Positions 47,805 to 58,004 of a DNA stretch of 64,000 nt are shown here, piece after piece (within the stretch, counting starts at the first letter, position 1; each line of letters begins with the position of its first letter). Origin of the DNA: Yponomeuta sedellus. Taxonomy: Eukaryota; Arthropoda; Insecta; Lepidoptera; Yponomeutidae. A program made the translations under genes and the position numbers. The notes beneath the pieces were generated by a model that worked only from the letters and a program-made list of their open reading frames with translations, was not told where the DNA came from and made no database searches. The stretch lies in NCBI GenBank assembly GCA_934045075.1, contig OW203748.1:10618794-10682793 (forward strand), given 5' to 3'.

Positions 47805-48545
47805 CGGGACATTATATAGAGTAAATGCAATTTTACTCAATAATTATACTTTAATGCAGAAATAAGTTTCGTAGGATCTTAGATTTTTAGGACCCACTAC
47901 CGAAAACTAATGTGAGCCCCCGGCGCAGACGTCCCAGGCCCCCACCCTGGCTCCGTCCCTGCTCGCCAACTCACCGTGAACAGTCGTACGTAGCAAAGGC
48001 TGTTACGGCCCCCTCGCTCAAAGATTTACGGTCGGGCCACTTAAATTGACTGTTAATAAGTCCTGGGGACAAATCGCTTAGCGTTTTTCCGCTCGCCCCG
48101 ATTTTCCGTTTCACTGGATAACTTCGCTAAAGTTCGAGAAATAGATTTCCTGGTTGTATTATTGAAGCGCTCCAGCCAATCCTCCCTCCAACATGCACAC
48201 ATAATATCTATATTTATTTATTATGGTATTATATTTATTTACCTATATTATTATATATTCAAAATACTATTAAATTACATAAGCATATAATAAAATATTT
48301 ATTAAATATATTATAGTATATTATTGATGAATATACTACTAAAAATCCTTTATCTTTCGGTTAGATGCCCAATTAGTTTGAGCACCCTGTTTATTTGTGA
48401 ATAATGTAGCCGTGTTGCGTTAAAAGCTTGCCGTATAAAACGTATTCTGTGCACACTAATAAAGTCCCCAAGATACAGGCCTCGCCTAGTTTGTGGACTG
48501 CCGTTGAACCGTGTATTATAGACCTACCCACCTCTTCTGTATATT
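47805..48545. other. No gene; GC-rich patch
   Basis: 47915-48150 is GC-rich (cccccggcgcagacgtccca, ggcccccaccctggctccgt) in AT-rich surroundings. It may be part of an unidentified element. 48195-48345 is nearly pure AT. Confidence 0.4.
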
Positions 48546-48561
48546 AATTAATTATGTAACA

Positions 48562-48949
48562 TGGTATCTCAGTGGGTAGAACCATGGACTGGCAAGTGAG
48601 AGCCCCAGGTTCGATCCCGAGTGCGGGCATGTACCAATGACTTTGTTTAATTTCAAAGTTACGTACATTTGCGAATTTGTAGTCGCAATACCACACGCTA
48701 ACTGTGAAGGAAAACATCGTGAGGAAACCCGCGGCTTGGTTGGCTCCGCACGTATTGACTAGTCTTTCCTGTGGGCTAGGCCGACCAAGCTGTCAGGATG
48801 GTATAGGTGCTAAGCAATCCTACACCATCTATAAAAAAACCATGTCCCAGGCACTACAGCGTCGGAGTGGTTCCTTCACCCATCTAGTGTGAGTGAAGAT
48901 ACCACTGGACGCTGTATAAATCATATCATTAAGTAGATGCAAAAAGGCC
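48562..48949 (+). mobile_element. SINE-I, full length sense, 12-bp TSD
   Basis: aattatgtaaca (48550-48561) and aattatgcaaca (48950-48961), one mismatch. 388 bp: head with A box tatctcagtgggtagaacc and B box caggttcgatcccgag, body (acgtacatttgcgaatttgt), 3' hairpin (tacagcgtcggagtgg … ccactggacgctgta), tail gcaaaaaggcc. Best reference for this family. Confidence 0.9.
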
Positions 48950-48964
48950 AATTATGCAACACCT

Positions 48965-49350
48965 GCTGCTGTAACTTTTATTTCAACACACGTACTTACT
49001 TACTGTCATAGGAGGACCAGGCTTGCGTATCACAAATCTACAATACATGACAATTACGATGGTTTACTATGAAAATTGATGTAGGTACTTTGCCGAGCCA
49101 TCAACACACCCCTAGTCAGAGCGCCCACGATCGTCAGTATTGGGGGACCGACCGAACGAATTCGATGAGGAATTTCTTGACCGAAGCAATATGTAGAAAT
49201 GACCTGGCTCGCAATATTCTGACCACATATTTCCCAGCATACGTTGGGCGCAAAGACGAAGCGCCTTTTATTCCATTTGACCCACGCAAGTGAAATCGTG
49301 AAACGTTAAACGCCAAATAGGTTTTACTCTGAAACTTTGGGATTATACAG
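48965..49350. other. Unrecognised 74-residue frame
   Basis: A plus frame 49069-49293 (MKIDVGTLPSHQ … PFIPFDPRK) shows no known motif, and a 124-residue minus frame overlaps it. No repeat partner, so this may be single-copy DNA. Confidence 0.25.
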
Positions 49351-49365
49351 ATGTAAGTCTTCAAG

Positions 49366-49497
49366 GGATGACGATCTGCGAAAAACTGCCGGCAGATGCT
49401 GGATGCGGCAAGCTGAAGACCGGGCGCTGTGGCCCTCGTTAGGGGAGGGCTATGCCCAGCAGTGGACAACATAATATAGCCTGAAGAAGAAGAAGAA
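49366..49497 (+). pseudogene. RTE-like LINE tail inserted into an older copy, 12-bp TSD
   Basis: TSD taagtcttcaag at 49354-49365 and 49498-49509. Frame WDDDLRKTAGRCWMRQAEDR, then GEGYAQQWTT and a stop, then tagcctgaagaagaagaaga. The right TSD continues directly into 49510, the coding part of another copy of the same family. Confidence 0.9.
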
Positions 49498-49509
49498 TAA
49501 GTCTTCAAG

Positions 49510-49665
49510 ACGTAGTGTAGGACGCCCTCCGACTAGATGGGATGACGATCTGCGAAAAACTGCAGGCAGACGCTGGATGCGGCAAGCTAAAGACAGGGCG
49601 CTATAGCACTCATTAGGGGAGGGCTATGTCCAGCAGTCGACTAATATAGCCTGAAGAAGAAGAAG
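49510..49665 (+). pseudogene. RTE-like LINE C-terminus (older host copy)
   Basis: Frame RSVGRPPTRWDDDLRKTAGR, then RWMRQAKDRAL and a premature stop (tag), then GEGYVQQ and a (GAA)n tail. The GRPPTRW-DDL motif precedes the tail segment in these LINEs. Confidence 0.85.
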
Positions 49666-49734
49666 GCGACAGAAATTATACCATAGTTTATTATACATTT
49701 ATATAGACTTTGCGTTGACAGTATTATTTTCGCA

Positions 49735-49870
49735 TGGAATTAAAGAAATAAATTGAAGAGACGCTCTCGACCAACATCTGCCGGAGTGGTCTGTGGTGGC
49801 CATGACAGAAAACTCTAGACTGAAATGGGAGAGGCCTTTGCCTAGCCGCGGAACATGCACAGAAGATACG
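49735..49870 (+). pseudogene. Decayed LINE C-terminus
   Basis: The frame near 49785-49850 reads DRKL, stop, TEMGEAFA, stop. The …W-EMGEAFA pattern recalls another lepidopteran LINE tail. Weak evidence. Confidence 0.35.
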
Positions 49871-49994
49871 TAAAATAAAAACAAACTGTCTGTATTTTCT
49901 GTAGTGGACCAGTACAGCCTCACGACGAAGTCTTCAAGATGGGACATGCTCGCTTGTTCGCAAGTGAAATCGCCTACCGTTGATATTTGAATCG

Positions 49995-50150
49995 ACATCA
50001 ACCCTTGTGTCCCCTACTGCTGGGGCACGGGTCTCTTCCTGCATCGCAGAAAAGGTAAGCCACGGAGGCTAAGTCCGGGTTGGTGGAGGATTGTAAGACA
50101 GTGGGGGGGCCTTGCTGTCAGAGTTATCGAGCCGCCCATAAGGTCTCTGA
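49995..50150 (-). mobile_element. SINE-B 3' part
   Basis: atcgacatcaacccttgtgt to gccgcccataaggtctctga, antisense, with about 15 bp deleted at gtaagccacggaggct. Confidence 0.75.
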
Positions 50151-50159
50151 AATTATATA

Positions 50160-50580
50160 ATATTATCCAGGGCAATTTATATCCAGGCCGAAGGTTGGTT
50201 ATTTTAATAGACAGATACAGTTTAATATATACACCATTTTCTTGAAGTCATATTATAATTATGTTTTGTTATTTAGAAGCCAAGTTGCAAGTTAGTATAG
50301 CTTTGAAGCAGCTTAAATCTTCCAGGACTTTCCCCACAATATCGGAGTAAAGACCCGTCAATTGTTAAGACCCTTGTCACAGCACCGTGCTCGGAATCCA
50401 ATGTGGCCGCTTCCGGCTTTGACACCCAGTACAAACGAGATAGGTAGACCTATATTGTAGGCAATCTTGCCTACGAGAGCTACTCAAGGGGCTATGCACT
50501 ACCAATGAAAATAAAAACTACCACAAAGGTACTATGCTCTTTTACAGATTTTTTTATTACAATCTTTCAATCACGTAATT
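50160..50580. other. No recognised feature
   Basis: 50455-50475 has a short inverted ttgtaggcaatcttgcctac. Nothing else identified. Confidence 0.35.
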
Positions 50581-50586
50581 TTGTAT

Positions 50587-50789
50587 GGGACGGGTCTCTT
50601 CCTGCATCGCAAGAAAGTTAGGCCATACTCCACTACGGGGCCCCAGTTCGCGTTGGTGGAGGATTGTAAGACAGTGGCGGGCCTTACAGTCAGAAGTTAT
50701 CAAGCCGTCCACAAGGCCTCTGACATGGCTTAACGACTGCGATTACCGGCAACCGGTGAAAACGGCTTAGCGTGCCTTGCGAAGCACGT
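50587..50789 (-). mobile_element. SINE-B fused to SINE-K
   Basis: Antisense SINE-B (gacgggtctcttcctgcatc to cgtgccttgcgaagcacg) ends exactly where SINE-K begins. The shared agcacg marks the junction. Confidence 0.75.
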
Positions 50790-51015
50790 TTGGCACGCTG
50801 ACTGTAAAACCGAAGGTCTCGGGTTCGATCCCCGTCCGGGTTAAGCTAGGAAACAAAATTTTCTGGTTTGTCTATGTATTTATTGTATTAAATCTATCGT
50901 GGAGTTGGCACCTATAACACAAGTCATTTAGTTGTACTTAGTATAGGGCTAACGAGATCTGTGTAATATGTCTATAAATATTTATTTATTATTTATTACG
51001 TAGTACGAATTACTT
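50790..51015 (+). mobile_element. SINE-K, head truncated
   Basis: tggcacgctgactgtaaaac, gggttcgatccccgtccggg (B box), then tctatgtatttattgtatta, gggctaacgagatctgtgta and a TTTATTA-rich tail. The A box region is replaced by SINE-B. Confidence 0.8.
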
Positions 51016-51029
51016 AATTAATTAATTAC

Positions 51030-51120
51030 TTTTAGTAATAAGGCCGCCACTTGTACTGTACTGTTATTTTATAAGTCTCTTATGTAATCCTTGGTGTACA
51101 TGCAATAAAGAATATTCTAT
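51030..51120 (+). mobile_element. Family G 3' end
   Basis: ttttagtaataaggccgcca, cttgtactgtactgttattt, gcaataaagaatattctatc. Confidence 0.6.
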
Positions 51121-51147
51121 CTATCTACGAATTAGTTGTTGTTTATT

Positions 51148-51345
51148 GCGTGGTCTAGTCTTGCCTGTGGGCTAGGCCGATTAAGCTGTCAGGATGGTAT
51201 AGGTGCTGGGCAAGCCTACACCATGTATAAAAACCATGTCCGAGGGTCCACAGCGTCGGAGTGCTCCCTTCATCCATCTAGTGTGAGTGAAGATACCACT
51301 GGACGCTGTATAAATCATCTCATTGAGTAAATGCAAAAAGGCCAA
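51148..51345 (+). mobile_element. SINE-I 3' half
   Basis: tctagtcttgcctgtgggct to gcaaaaaggccaatatt; hairpin retained. The tRNA-like head is absent (5' truncation). Confidence 0.8.
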
Positions 51346-51349
51346 TATT

Positions 51350-51850
51350 ATGTCACGTGAGTGACCGAACCCAAGCCTTAGGCGTAGGGCGACCAAGAGG
51401 GTAGTGTGTTGGGAGTCTTCAAATGTCTTTTTTTGTATTTGTATGTACATAGCATATAAGAAAACTTCAATTTGTAAAACCAAGAGCATCTGCCAACAAA
51501 CTGTTATGCAGTTTGGCAGAGACCAACTTCTGTATTTTTATTTGAATCAATGTTTTCAATCAATCAATTACGTATTAATTGTTGGTTATTTTTTTATTTC
51601 GGTTTACTTTCGACAATTGGTGACCCTTTGCTTAGCCTTAAGGCAGCTAAGTCTGCGTTATTGCCGAAGTTTAGAAAAGGGATTAGTGAAGTGACTGCTA
51701 GTTATTGATTTCACTGTCTCTGCTGTCTGTAGGCTAAGCTACTGGATTATAGATCTTCTGCCCTGCGTTTGAGAGGACATTTTATTTTGTTAGATTAAGT
51801 TCTTTCATGAGCATTGCATGAGCACAATTCACGCATCCCACTGCAGGGCA
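51350..51850. other. No recognised gene
   Basis: A plus frame of 96 residues (51404-51694) has no recognisable motif. No repeat partner. Confidence 0.3.
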
Positions 51851-51856
51851 ATTGTT

Positions 51857-52013
51857 GCGGGCAGGGTCCACAAAGGTACATTATTTTTGGTTTTAAGGCG
51901 TTTTGGGTGGGTATATTTTATATACCCTGCAAATGGGTGTATAAGGGTATTTACCGGGTGCGTGTTTGGGAATATACCAAAAAATGGGTATATACCTGGG
52001 TACGCGCCCATCT
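51857..52013. mobile_element. hAT-like 3' end fragment
   Basis: It ends gtacgcgcccatctcta, close to the hAT terminus gcgcccatctcta. The interior is rich in gggtatat motifs (gtgggtatattttatatacc). The opposite end is not found, so no TSD can be read. Confidence 0.5.
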
Positions 52014-52016
52014 CTA

Positions 52017-52140
52017 GTTCTAACTAGCAACCAATGGAAAAAAAATCATAACTTGTTTTAAACAACGTTTTTATCTAAAAGTGAACATGAGAAATCTTAA
52101 CAACTGTGACAACTATTTTTTGAGCTTGCAGAATATATGT
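52017..52140 (+). repeat. Family V fragment
   Basis: ttctaactagcaaccaatgg, aaatcataacttgttttaaa, cacatgagaaatctt-type motifs. Confidence 0.6.
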
Positions 52141-52144
52141 TCAA

Positions 52145-52480
52145 TAAAAATCCTATTTAGAGGCTAAAAAATCCACCCATGCCGGGATTCGAACCCGCGA
52201 CCTCTGGCTATCCGTGCCAGCGCTCTTCCAATTGAGCTAATGGGTGACTCACCGGCATCAGTGAAATTTCGAACCTCTTTACACCATTCTCTGTATTACG
52301 TACAGGCAGCGACATCTGGCTTAAGTAAATTGCATCACTTACAGCCCCGACTACCTACTTTGCAGTTAGGTTTTTACATCGGAATGATATCACTGTACCC
52401 CACATGATTTAGCCTCTAAATAGGTTTTTAAAATTGTCCTTAGCACGGGTTAGTGCGTTAAAAATAGAGGTAGTATTAGA
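52145..52480 (-). mobile_element. SINE-A long form with inverted arm
   Basis: Antisense unit: ctatttagaggctaaaaaat, B box gggattcgaaccc, A box caattgagctaatgg, body to gctgtaccccacatgat. From 52407 a sense tail follows (agcctctaaataggttttta to gcgttaaaaatagagg). In element sense this gives an inverted tail arm at the 5' side, as at 2413. Confidence 0.88.
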
Positions 52481-52626
52481 GCAGATTAGAACTTTAATCG
52501 ATTTCCGCTAATAATGGCCGTTTTTGGCGGAAAGTGTTAAGGTCCTTGGTTGTTGATTCTAGCCTCTACACTGTAGGTTTAAAAAATAGTTGTTTCAGTT
52601 GTTAAGATTTCTCATGTCCATTCTTC

Positions 52627-52841
52627 TCTATTATATAAAAATGAATCGCTAAATGTGTTGGTAAGCGCAAATCTCGATGGTAGCTGAACCGATTTCGCTA
52701 ATTTTTTTGTTAGAATATTCCTTGGATTTCGAGAATGGTTCTTACGGAAAGAGAAAAAAAATAAAGAATCCACTCTTTATTTTTTTTTCTCCGTAAGAAC
52801 CATCCACTGTTAGGCGATACGAAGTTCGCTGGGTCAGCTAG
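52627..52841 (+). mobile_element. Helitron-E, first of a tandem pair, with internal hairpin
   Basis: TCTATTATATAAAAATGAAT to gggtcagctag. A long hairpin (about 52737-52768 with 52773-52803; arm ggttcttacgga…ataaag) has arisen by an inverted copy of the internal segment and is absent from other copies. Confidence 0.72.
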
Positions 52842-53029
52842 TCTATAATATAAAAATGAATCGCTGAATGTGTTGGTAAGCGCAAATCTCGCGAGTAGCT
52901 GAACCAGTTTCGCTAATTCTTTTGTTAGAATATTCCTTGGATTACGAGAATGGTTCTTACGGAGAGAAAAATAAAAAAATAATTAAAGAATCGACTGTTA
53001 GGCGGTATGAAGTTCGCTGGGTCAGCTAG
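52842..53029 (+). mobile_element. Helitron-E, second of a tandem pair
   Basis: It starts tctataatataaaaatgaat immediately after the CTAG of the previous unit and ends gggtcagctag. Zero spacing, same orientation. Confidence 0.72.
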
Positions 53030-53104
53030 CTCTTAAATAAAAACGTGTTATAACACAACTTATGATCTTTATATCATTGGTGGCCCTAGTTGGCACCCCG
53101 AACC

Positions 53105-53390
53105 ACCTCAATAGGCCATGAAACACCCGCCATCGCTCGTAAAAATCTGGTGCCGATAATTCATTTTTAAGTTGTCGTCCCATTGGTGAAAATTAAAAGT
53201 TGATTTAGGACGAACGGCAGCCACTTATTGGTCGTAATAGCTGTTAACGTCGCGGTGGGTCGTATAAAAGTGACTCTCACGGACTTTATATGACTTACTA
53301 GGTCGTTAGTGGCGCCCTCTTTTATATATTGCGCCCTGTAATGAGTGGAGGCGACTGTAATGTGTTGCATTATTTAGAAATAAGCGGGTG
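53105..53390. other. No recognised feature
   Basis: Open in short frames only; no partner. Confidence 0.3.
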
Positions 53391-53394
53391 CACG

Positions 53395-53612
53395 AAGCGC
53401 TCGTGGCCTAGGCGAACCGAGTGATTGGAATCAATCACTTGAGTTAAGCAAGTTGAGGTGCGGTCAAGTGCAGGATGGCTGACCGTCCCATGACTACGGC
53501 TAGAGGCATTTTTCCGAGCGGTTCCGTGTTTTGCAGGCACGTTAAGCCGTTGGTGCGGGCTGTCATGAAATGGCAGTCGTTAAGCCTTGCCTTATGAGCG
53601 ACTTTTTAATAT
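53395..53612 (+). mobile_element. SINE-B, 5' half
   Basis: acgaagcgctcgtggcctag, cacttgagttaagcaagttg, caggatggctgaccgtccca; it ends cttatgagcgact where a Helitron-E piece begins. The 3' half is missing, unusual for a retroposed element. Confidence 0.8.
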
Positions 53613-53701
53613 TCTAAAAAAAAGAATTTGCGAAGTCAGTTCTGCTGCTCCCTAGATTTGCGCTTACCAACACGTTCAGCGATTCATTTTTATAGTATAG
53701 A
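53613..53701 (-). mobile_element. Helitron-E, 5' half
   Basis: Minus strand: TCTATACTATAAAAATGAAT to about caaattctttttttta. The CTAG end is absent. Confidence 0.6.
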
Positions 53702-53747
53702 AGATTGTCTCTAATTTTTTTTCATTGTATTTATCGTTATCGTTATC

Positions 53748-54018
53748 AACCCTTGTATGTCCCCACTGCTGGGGCACGGGTCTCTTCCTGCATCGGAGGA
53801 AGGCTAGGCCATACTCCAACACGGGGGCCAAGTCCGGACTGGTGGAGGCTTGCAAGACTAGTGGCTGGTCTTACTGTCAGCAGTAATCAAGCCGCCCATA
53901 ATGCCTCTGACATGGCTTAACGACTGCCATTATATGACAGCCGGCACCAACGGCTTAACGTGCCTTGGAAAGCGCTCGGAAAAATGCCACTAGCGGTAGT
54001 CACGGGACGCTCACCCAT
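53748..54018 (-). mobile_element. SINE-B, 5' end lost
   Basis: cgttatcaacccttgtatgt to cacgggacgctcacccat, antisense; truncated inside the 5S-like block. Confidence 0.8.
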
Positions 54019-54024
54019 AGTATT

Positions 54025-54500
54025 TATAATGTTCTCTAATCTGTGTGCGATAAATAAACATTTTCAATACAATAAAGATAGATAGACTCTTGTTTATTGG
54101 GTGCAGGAATCGCATTAACGGAAACAATGCATACTAATACGCAGACAACTTACAACCGCGACTATTCGCATTGCTGTGTCGGATCCTCCATTTTCGTGTC
54201 CTGATTACGTCGCTGTTCTGGCTGATTATGCAGCAATCTATTTGCCCATAGATATTAGTTTCCGACCGTTTGGACGGCGTCTAATATCAATGGTCCGCCT
54301 GGCGTCGCGTCGCAACACGAATTTACACGGGATTTATGGGTCTACCACTAGGGACGTCAAAGCCTAGATGCATTCTGAAACGGAGCCTGCTCATACGTAA
54401 ATAGTAGAGTAGAGTATAATACCGAGGCTGTGATGATTATGGTATTTTGCGGCGCACGGAACGGAAAATACAATAACCTCCCAGAGCGGCTGCAATGGAA
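54025..54500. other. Unrecognised 63-residue frame
   Basis: The plus frame 54176-54367 has no known motif and no repeat partner. GC is somewhat higher at 54170-54360. Confidence 0.25.
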
Positions 54501-54505
54501 TTCAT

Positions 54506-54895
54506 AAGGCCTGCACAGACGAGGGACTTTTGTCCCCAAGAGCAAAAGTCTCCGATTCGTAAAAAATGTCCTCCGAGTACTTGTCGCGGACTCAACGCAT
54601 ACGGTGTGCGGTCATTTTGTTCACCGGAAATCGAGTGAAGCGTACGCTATGGAAGCAAATATTCTGAGAGTATATTGAGTTGTAATTTACACGAAGTTGA
54701 AAAAGAAAAGGCGTTTTAAAAGAAAATACCGAACTATTGTTCAGTGCGGTATCTTCATGTACTCGGTAACTTGAGGGACTTTTTGTACGGGGCACTTTTA
54801 GTCCTTCGTGTGCGTTATTCGATACAATTTATAAGAGATCTATATCGACGGATAAAAAAGTACCCGGGGGACAGTCCTTCATCTGCGCAGGCCTT
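54506..54895 (-). mobile_element. MITE-T, opposite orientation
   Basis: Ends aaggcctgcacagacga and tcatctgcgcaggcctt. 390 bp, inverse of 44726-45098. No transposase. Confidence 0.75.
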
Positions 54896-54899
54896 TAAT

Positions 54900-55065
54900 G
54901 CTTGATATCGAGTGGTTAGCGTGGACGGGGATTCAACGGGTAAACACAGACGACTGAAATTAGAGCCAGATCAATGCATGCGTTAAAGGTTTTAGAGTAA
55001 TATGTATGGTATAGTATCAACACATTCAGTGCTGAAGAATAATACCCTCGGCAGTATGCTGCAGT
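54900..55065. other. No recognised feature
   Basis: Short spacer. Confidence 0.3.
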
Positions 55066-55067
55066 TC

Positions 55068-55316
55068 GTTATCAACCCTTGTATGTCCCCACTGCTGGGG
55101 CACGGGTCTCTTCCTGCATCGCAGGAAGGTTAGGCCACAATCCACCACGGGGGCCAAGTCCGGGTTGGTGGAGGATCGTAAGACAGTGGCGGGCCTTGAT
55201 GTCAGAAGTTATCAAGTCGCCTGTAAGGCCTCTGACATGGCTTAACGACTGCCATTACATATCAGCCGGCACCAACGGCCTAATGTGAATTGCGAAGCAA
55301 GGAAGCGCTCGGAAAA
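55068..55316 (-). mobile_element. SINE-B fused to SINE-A
   Basis: cgttatcaacccttgtatgt to agcgctcggaaaaatatg, antisense; then SINE-A tail sequence begins. Confidence 0.8.
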
Positions 55317-55329
55317 ATATGATTGTATT

Positions 55330-55525
55330 ATTATACTATTTTTATTTTTAATGCACTAACCCGTGCTAAGGACAAATTTAAAAACCTATTTAGAGGCTAA
55401 AAATTTCACCCATGCCGGGATTCAATCCCGCAACCTCGGATTAGCCAGACCACGGATAGCCAGAGGTTGCGGGTTCGAATCCTGGCATGGGTGAAATTTT
55501 TAGCCTCTAAATAGGTTTTTAAATA
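55330..55525. mobile_element. SINE-A inverted dimer, shortened
   Basis: Left arm antisense (tatttttaatgcactaaccc to gggattcaatcccgcaacct); right arm sense from cacggatagccagaggttgc, B box gggttcgaatcct, to gcctctaaataggttttt. Both A boxes are lost at the centre (cggattagccagac). Confidence 0.85.
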
Positions 55526-55612
55526 TGTATTATGTGATTTATGTTAACTAAGGCGGCTTCTCAAGAGCAATTAGATTAATTTTCTTATAAAAGGAGGGAA
55601 AACATTAATTTG

Positions 55613-55865
55613 ACGGCCTCGGTGGCGCAGCGGATTAGCACGCTGACTGTAAAACTGAAGGTCTCGGGTTCGATCCCCGGCCGGGTCAAACTAGGAAACG
55701 AACTCTTCTAGTTTGTCTCGGGTCTTGGATGTTATCTATGTATTTATTGTATTAAATCTATCGCCGAGTTAGCACCTATAACACAAGTCATTTAGTTGTA
55801 CTTAATACAGGGCTAACGAGATCTGTGTAATATGTCCATAAATATTTATTTATTTATTATTTACT
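55613..55865 (+). mobile_element. SINE-K, full length
   Basis: Head: cggtggcgcagcggattagc (A box), gggttcgatccccggccggg (B box). Body: tcgggtcttggatgttatct, gtcatttagttgtacttaat, gagatctgtgtaatatgtcc. Tail (TTTA)n. tRNA-derived; reference copy for the family. Confidence 0.85.
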
Positions 55866-55869
55866 TATT

Positions 55870-56190
55870 AATGCTGAGGCCAGACGCACGGAAAGCACTC
55901 GTTCGAACAGAATAATGTAATTTTAAACAATATTTTTAAAACAGATATTTTGTAATAAATAAGGACCTAATAGATCACCCTAGCGATAAATTTGCAATAG
56001 GCATTATTCTTAAAATAAGTGAACGTTTTACTGAAATAACCTGCAAACGCAAAACCTGTGCCTTGATCATGTAACTTTTTATGTATAGACACATCTGTGT
56101 GCGAAAGCGAAATGTGTATTTCGCTCTGCCGTATATATGAGTCGTAATATGTATCATACATAGTGTATACGGCATTTCAGCTGATAGCTG
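55870..56190. other. No recognised gene
   Basis: 55873-55905 (gaggccagacgcacggaaag, cactcgt) resembles the unit of the tandem repeat at 58433-58925. The rest is unassigned. Confidence 0.4.
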
Positions 56191-56194
56191 ATAA

Positions 56195-56700
56195 GTAAGT
56201 AAAGTAAGTATTTTTTCATTTCTTATACTCGGAAAGTAGTGCTGTTTTGATTTTGATCAGATCTGATCTGAAAATGGGGAGGGAAAAACTCATTCAATTT
56301 ACTTCTCAGCTAAGGGCCGGAATGAATGAAAATAGAACTACTGTCAGCTGTGAAGAGTTTTATGTAAAAAAATGCTTTGGCCATGTGAGTTTCTAAACAG
56401 CCAGTGTGAACTTAGCGCAAACTTATTTGAGCGGAATAAGCTGCAACAATTACGCGGTGAGTTCCATATTTAAAATTTAAAAAGTCGACATAAATTGGCG
56501 GGATACTAATCTGTTATATGTATCTGTCACGGAATTAAAAAAATAGGTAATTATCTTTTACGCTAAGATTTGAATATTAAAAATGAGTTTTCATTTTCCT
56601 CATATTCGAAATGAAAAGTAGAGTGTTTAACACGAGTAAAAGAATCAATTCCTACTCGGACTAGGTATTTATTCTTTCGACCCTCGTTTAACAATCTACT
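56195..56700 (+). repeat. Family R dispersed repeat
   Basis: Sense counterpart of 32521-32985; it contains an extra segment at about 56255-56350 (tcagatctgatctgaaaatg). Confidence 0.65.
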
Positions 56701-56826
56701 ATTTTTATTTCCATAAAGGCAATATAAATGAACGTAGAATAGGTGTCAGCGATATTGAACCACATACTCGTACTTGTACAACAAAACCCAGAAAATATTT
56801 CATCTTTGCACACACATATATATAAA

Positions 56827-57075
56827 CAGTCTATTTATTCTTACTTGTCCAATTTAGTAAACAAGATTCAACTGTAACTTTTTAGTCTAAAACTGACATA
56901 TTTCCATAAATTAAGTAACTTTGAACACTCTTTTAGATAACACGCTGCCAATTTTATAAACATAGTTCATGATAGTTCACGAATTTGCGAGAAAATGTCT
57001 AGTTTAGGCATCTAATCTCAATTTTAAGGTTAGAATCTTGTTTACTAAATTGGACAAGTAAGAATAAATAGACTG
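56827..57075 (-). mobile_element. MITE-H
   Basis: TIRs intact. The right side is flanked by TA; the left flank reads AA, a likely mutation of the duplicated TA. Confidence 0.85.
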
Positions 57076-57079
57076 TACG

Positions 57080-57530
57080 TGGAAAGACACACAGTTAAAG
57101 CCCTGGTTATCACTTCTTCAGTATCCATCAACGAACCATTGAGTGAAAGCCTCAAATTTAATTTACTTTTATCTAATTGGAAGCGATTTTGTATCGATAC
57201 AGAAGTAACAGTTTTCAGTTTAACGACGTTTCAATAACACCTTTGAAATTGTATTTTTCATGAAACATAAACTGATGGCAAAGTTCAATTTACTTTTACG
57301 ATGATGTCCATTAAATTTACCCGAGGGAAATTTAAATAGCAACGACAGTGTTCGAAAAATAAGGACGCACATTTAAATTGCTTTGAAAATTATGTTTTTA
57401 TGACCCAATAATGACCTGGGAACGGATTCTCGCCTATGCAAATTGAAAGCGTAGACGCCAAATATTCGAAGGCTTAGACATTTATCGCATAAAAATAAGA
57501 TAAGATAACTCGACAGAGTCACTGGACATT
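57080..57530. other. No recognised gene
   Basis: Moderately AT-rich and without a repeat partner. No frame of interest. Confidence 0.35.
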
Positions 57531-57534
57531 TATC

Positions 57535-57765
57535 TTCTCTTCTACTTCTTCAGGCTATATTAGTCGCCTAAGGGACACAAACCGGGGGGTGGGCAGCAGC
57601 GCCCCCTGCAGTACAATTCCACCAACTGCGATCCCCAACCCGCATGCCCAGCGTGGGGATTACCCCCCAATGATGGCACAACCTTGCGCTATGGCGGTCA
57701 TAAGGGGAGGGCTATGTCCAGCAGTGGTATAGTATAGCCTGAAGAAGAAGAGAAGAAGAAAAGTA
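57535..57765 (+). mobile_element. SINE-D with inverted 3' piece at its 5' side
   Basis: 57535-57566 is the antisense 3' end (acttcttcaggctatattag); from 57567 the sense element continues (taagggacacaaaccggggg to tagcctgaagaagaagagaa). The inverted-arm layout echoes SINE-A. Confidence 0.75.
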
Positions 57766-57769
57766 TGAG

Positions 57770-57815
57770 GCTTACGAGATCTGTGTAATATGTCCATGAA
57801 TATTCATTTATTTAT
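57770..57815 (+). mobile_element. SINE-K tail fragment
   Basis: gcttacgagatctgtgtaat, atgtccatgaatattcattt. Confidence 0.6.
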
Positions 57816-57844
57816 TTATCAATTTACAATACCTAATTTTTTTC

Positions 57845-57960
57845 CAAATGTCCAAACGAACGCAACATTCCTTTCTCAATTTCATCCGGCTCGAAGGACC
57901 AAAATATGTGGAGGTCTGGAGTGACTGTTGGAGGGTTCGGAGCGCGGAAACGCTAGTCTT
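57845..57960 (-). pseudogene. LINE-F and other LINE tail remnants
   Basis: 57845-57882 on the minus strand encodes IEKGMLRSFGHLEK (LINE-F). 57888-57955 (gctcgaaggaccaaaatatg) resembles another lepidopteran LINE end in plus sense. Confidence 0.5.
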
Positions 57961-58004
57961 CACATATTAATTCACATATTCTTGCAAATAAATAATTAAA
58001 TAAA

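Larger units (their letters stand above)
52495..53100 (-). repeat. Family V split by two Helitrons
   Basis: aatggccgtttttggcggaa to ttaagatttctcatgtccat (52625), then resumes aaaaacgtgttataacacaa at 53038 and ends tggtggccctagttggcacc. The two Helitron-E units occupy the gap. Confidence 0.7.

Noticed and set aside
49069..49293. Host exon
   Set aside because: Open for 74 codons only, no recognisable motif, and a longer frame overlaps on the other strand.
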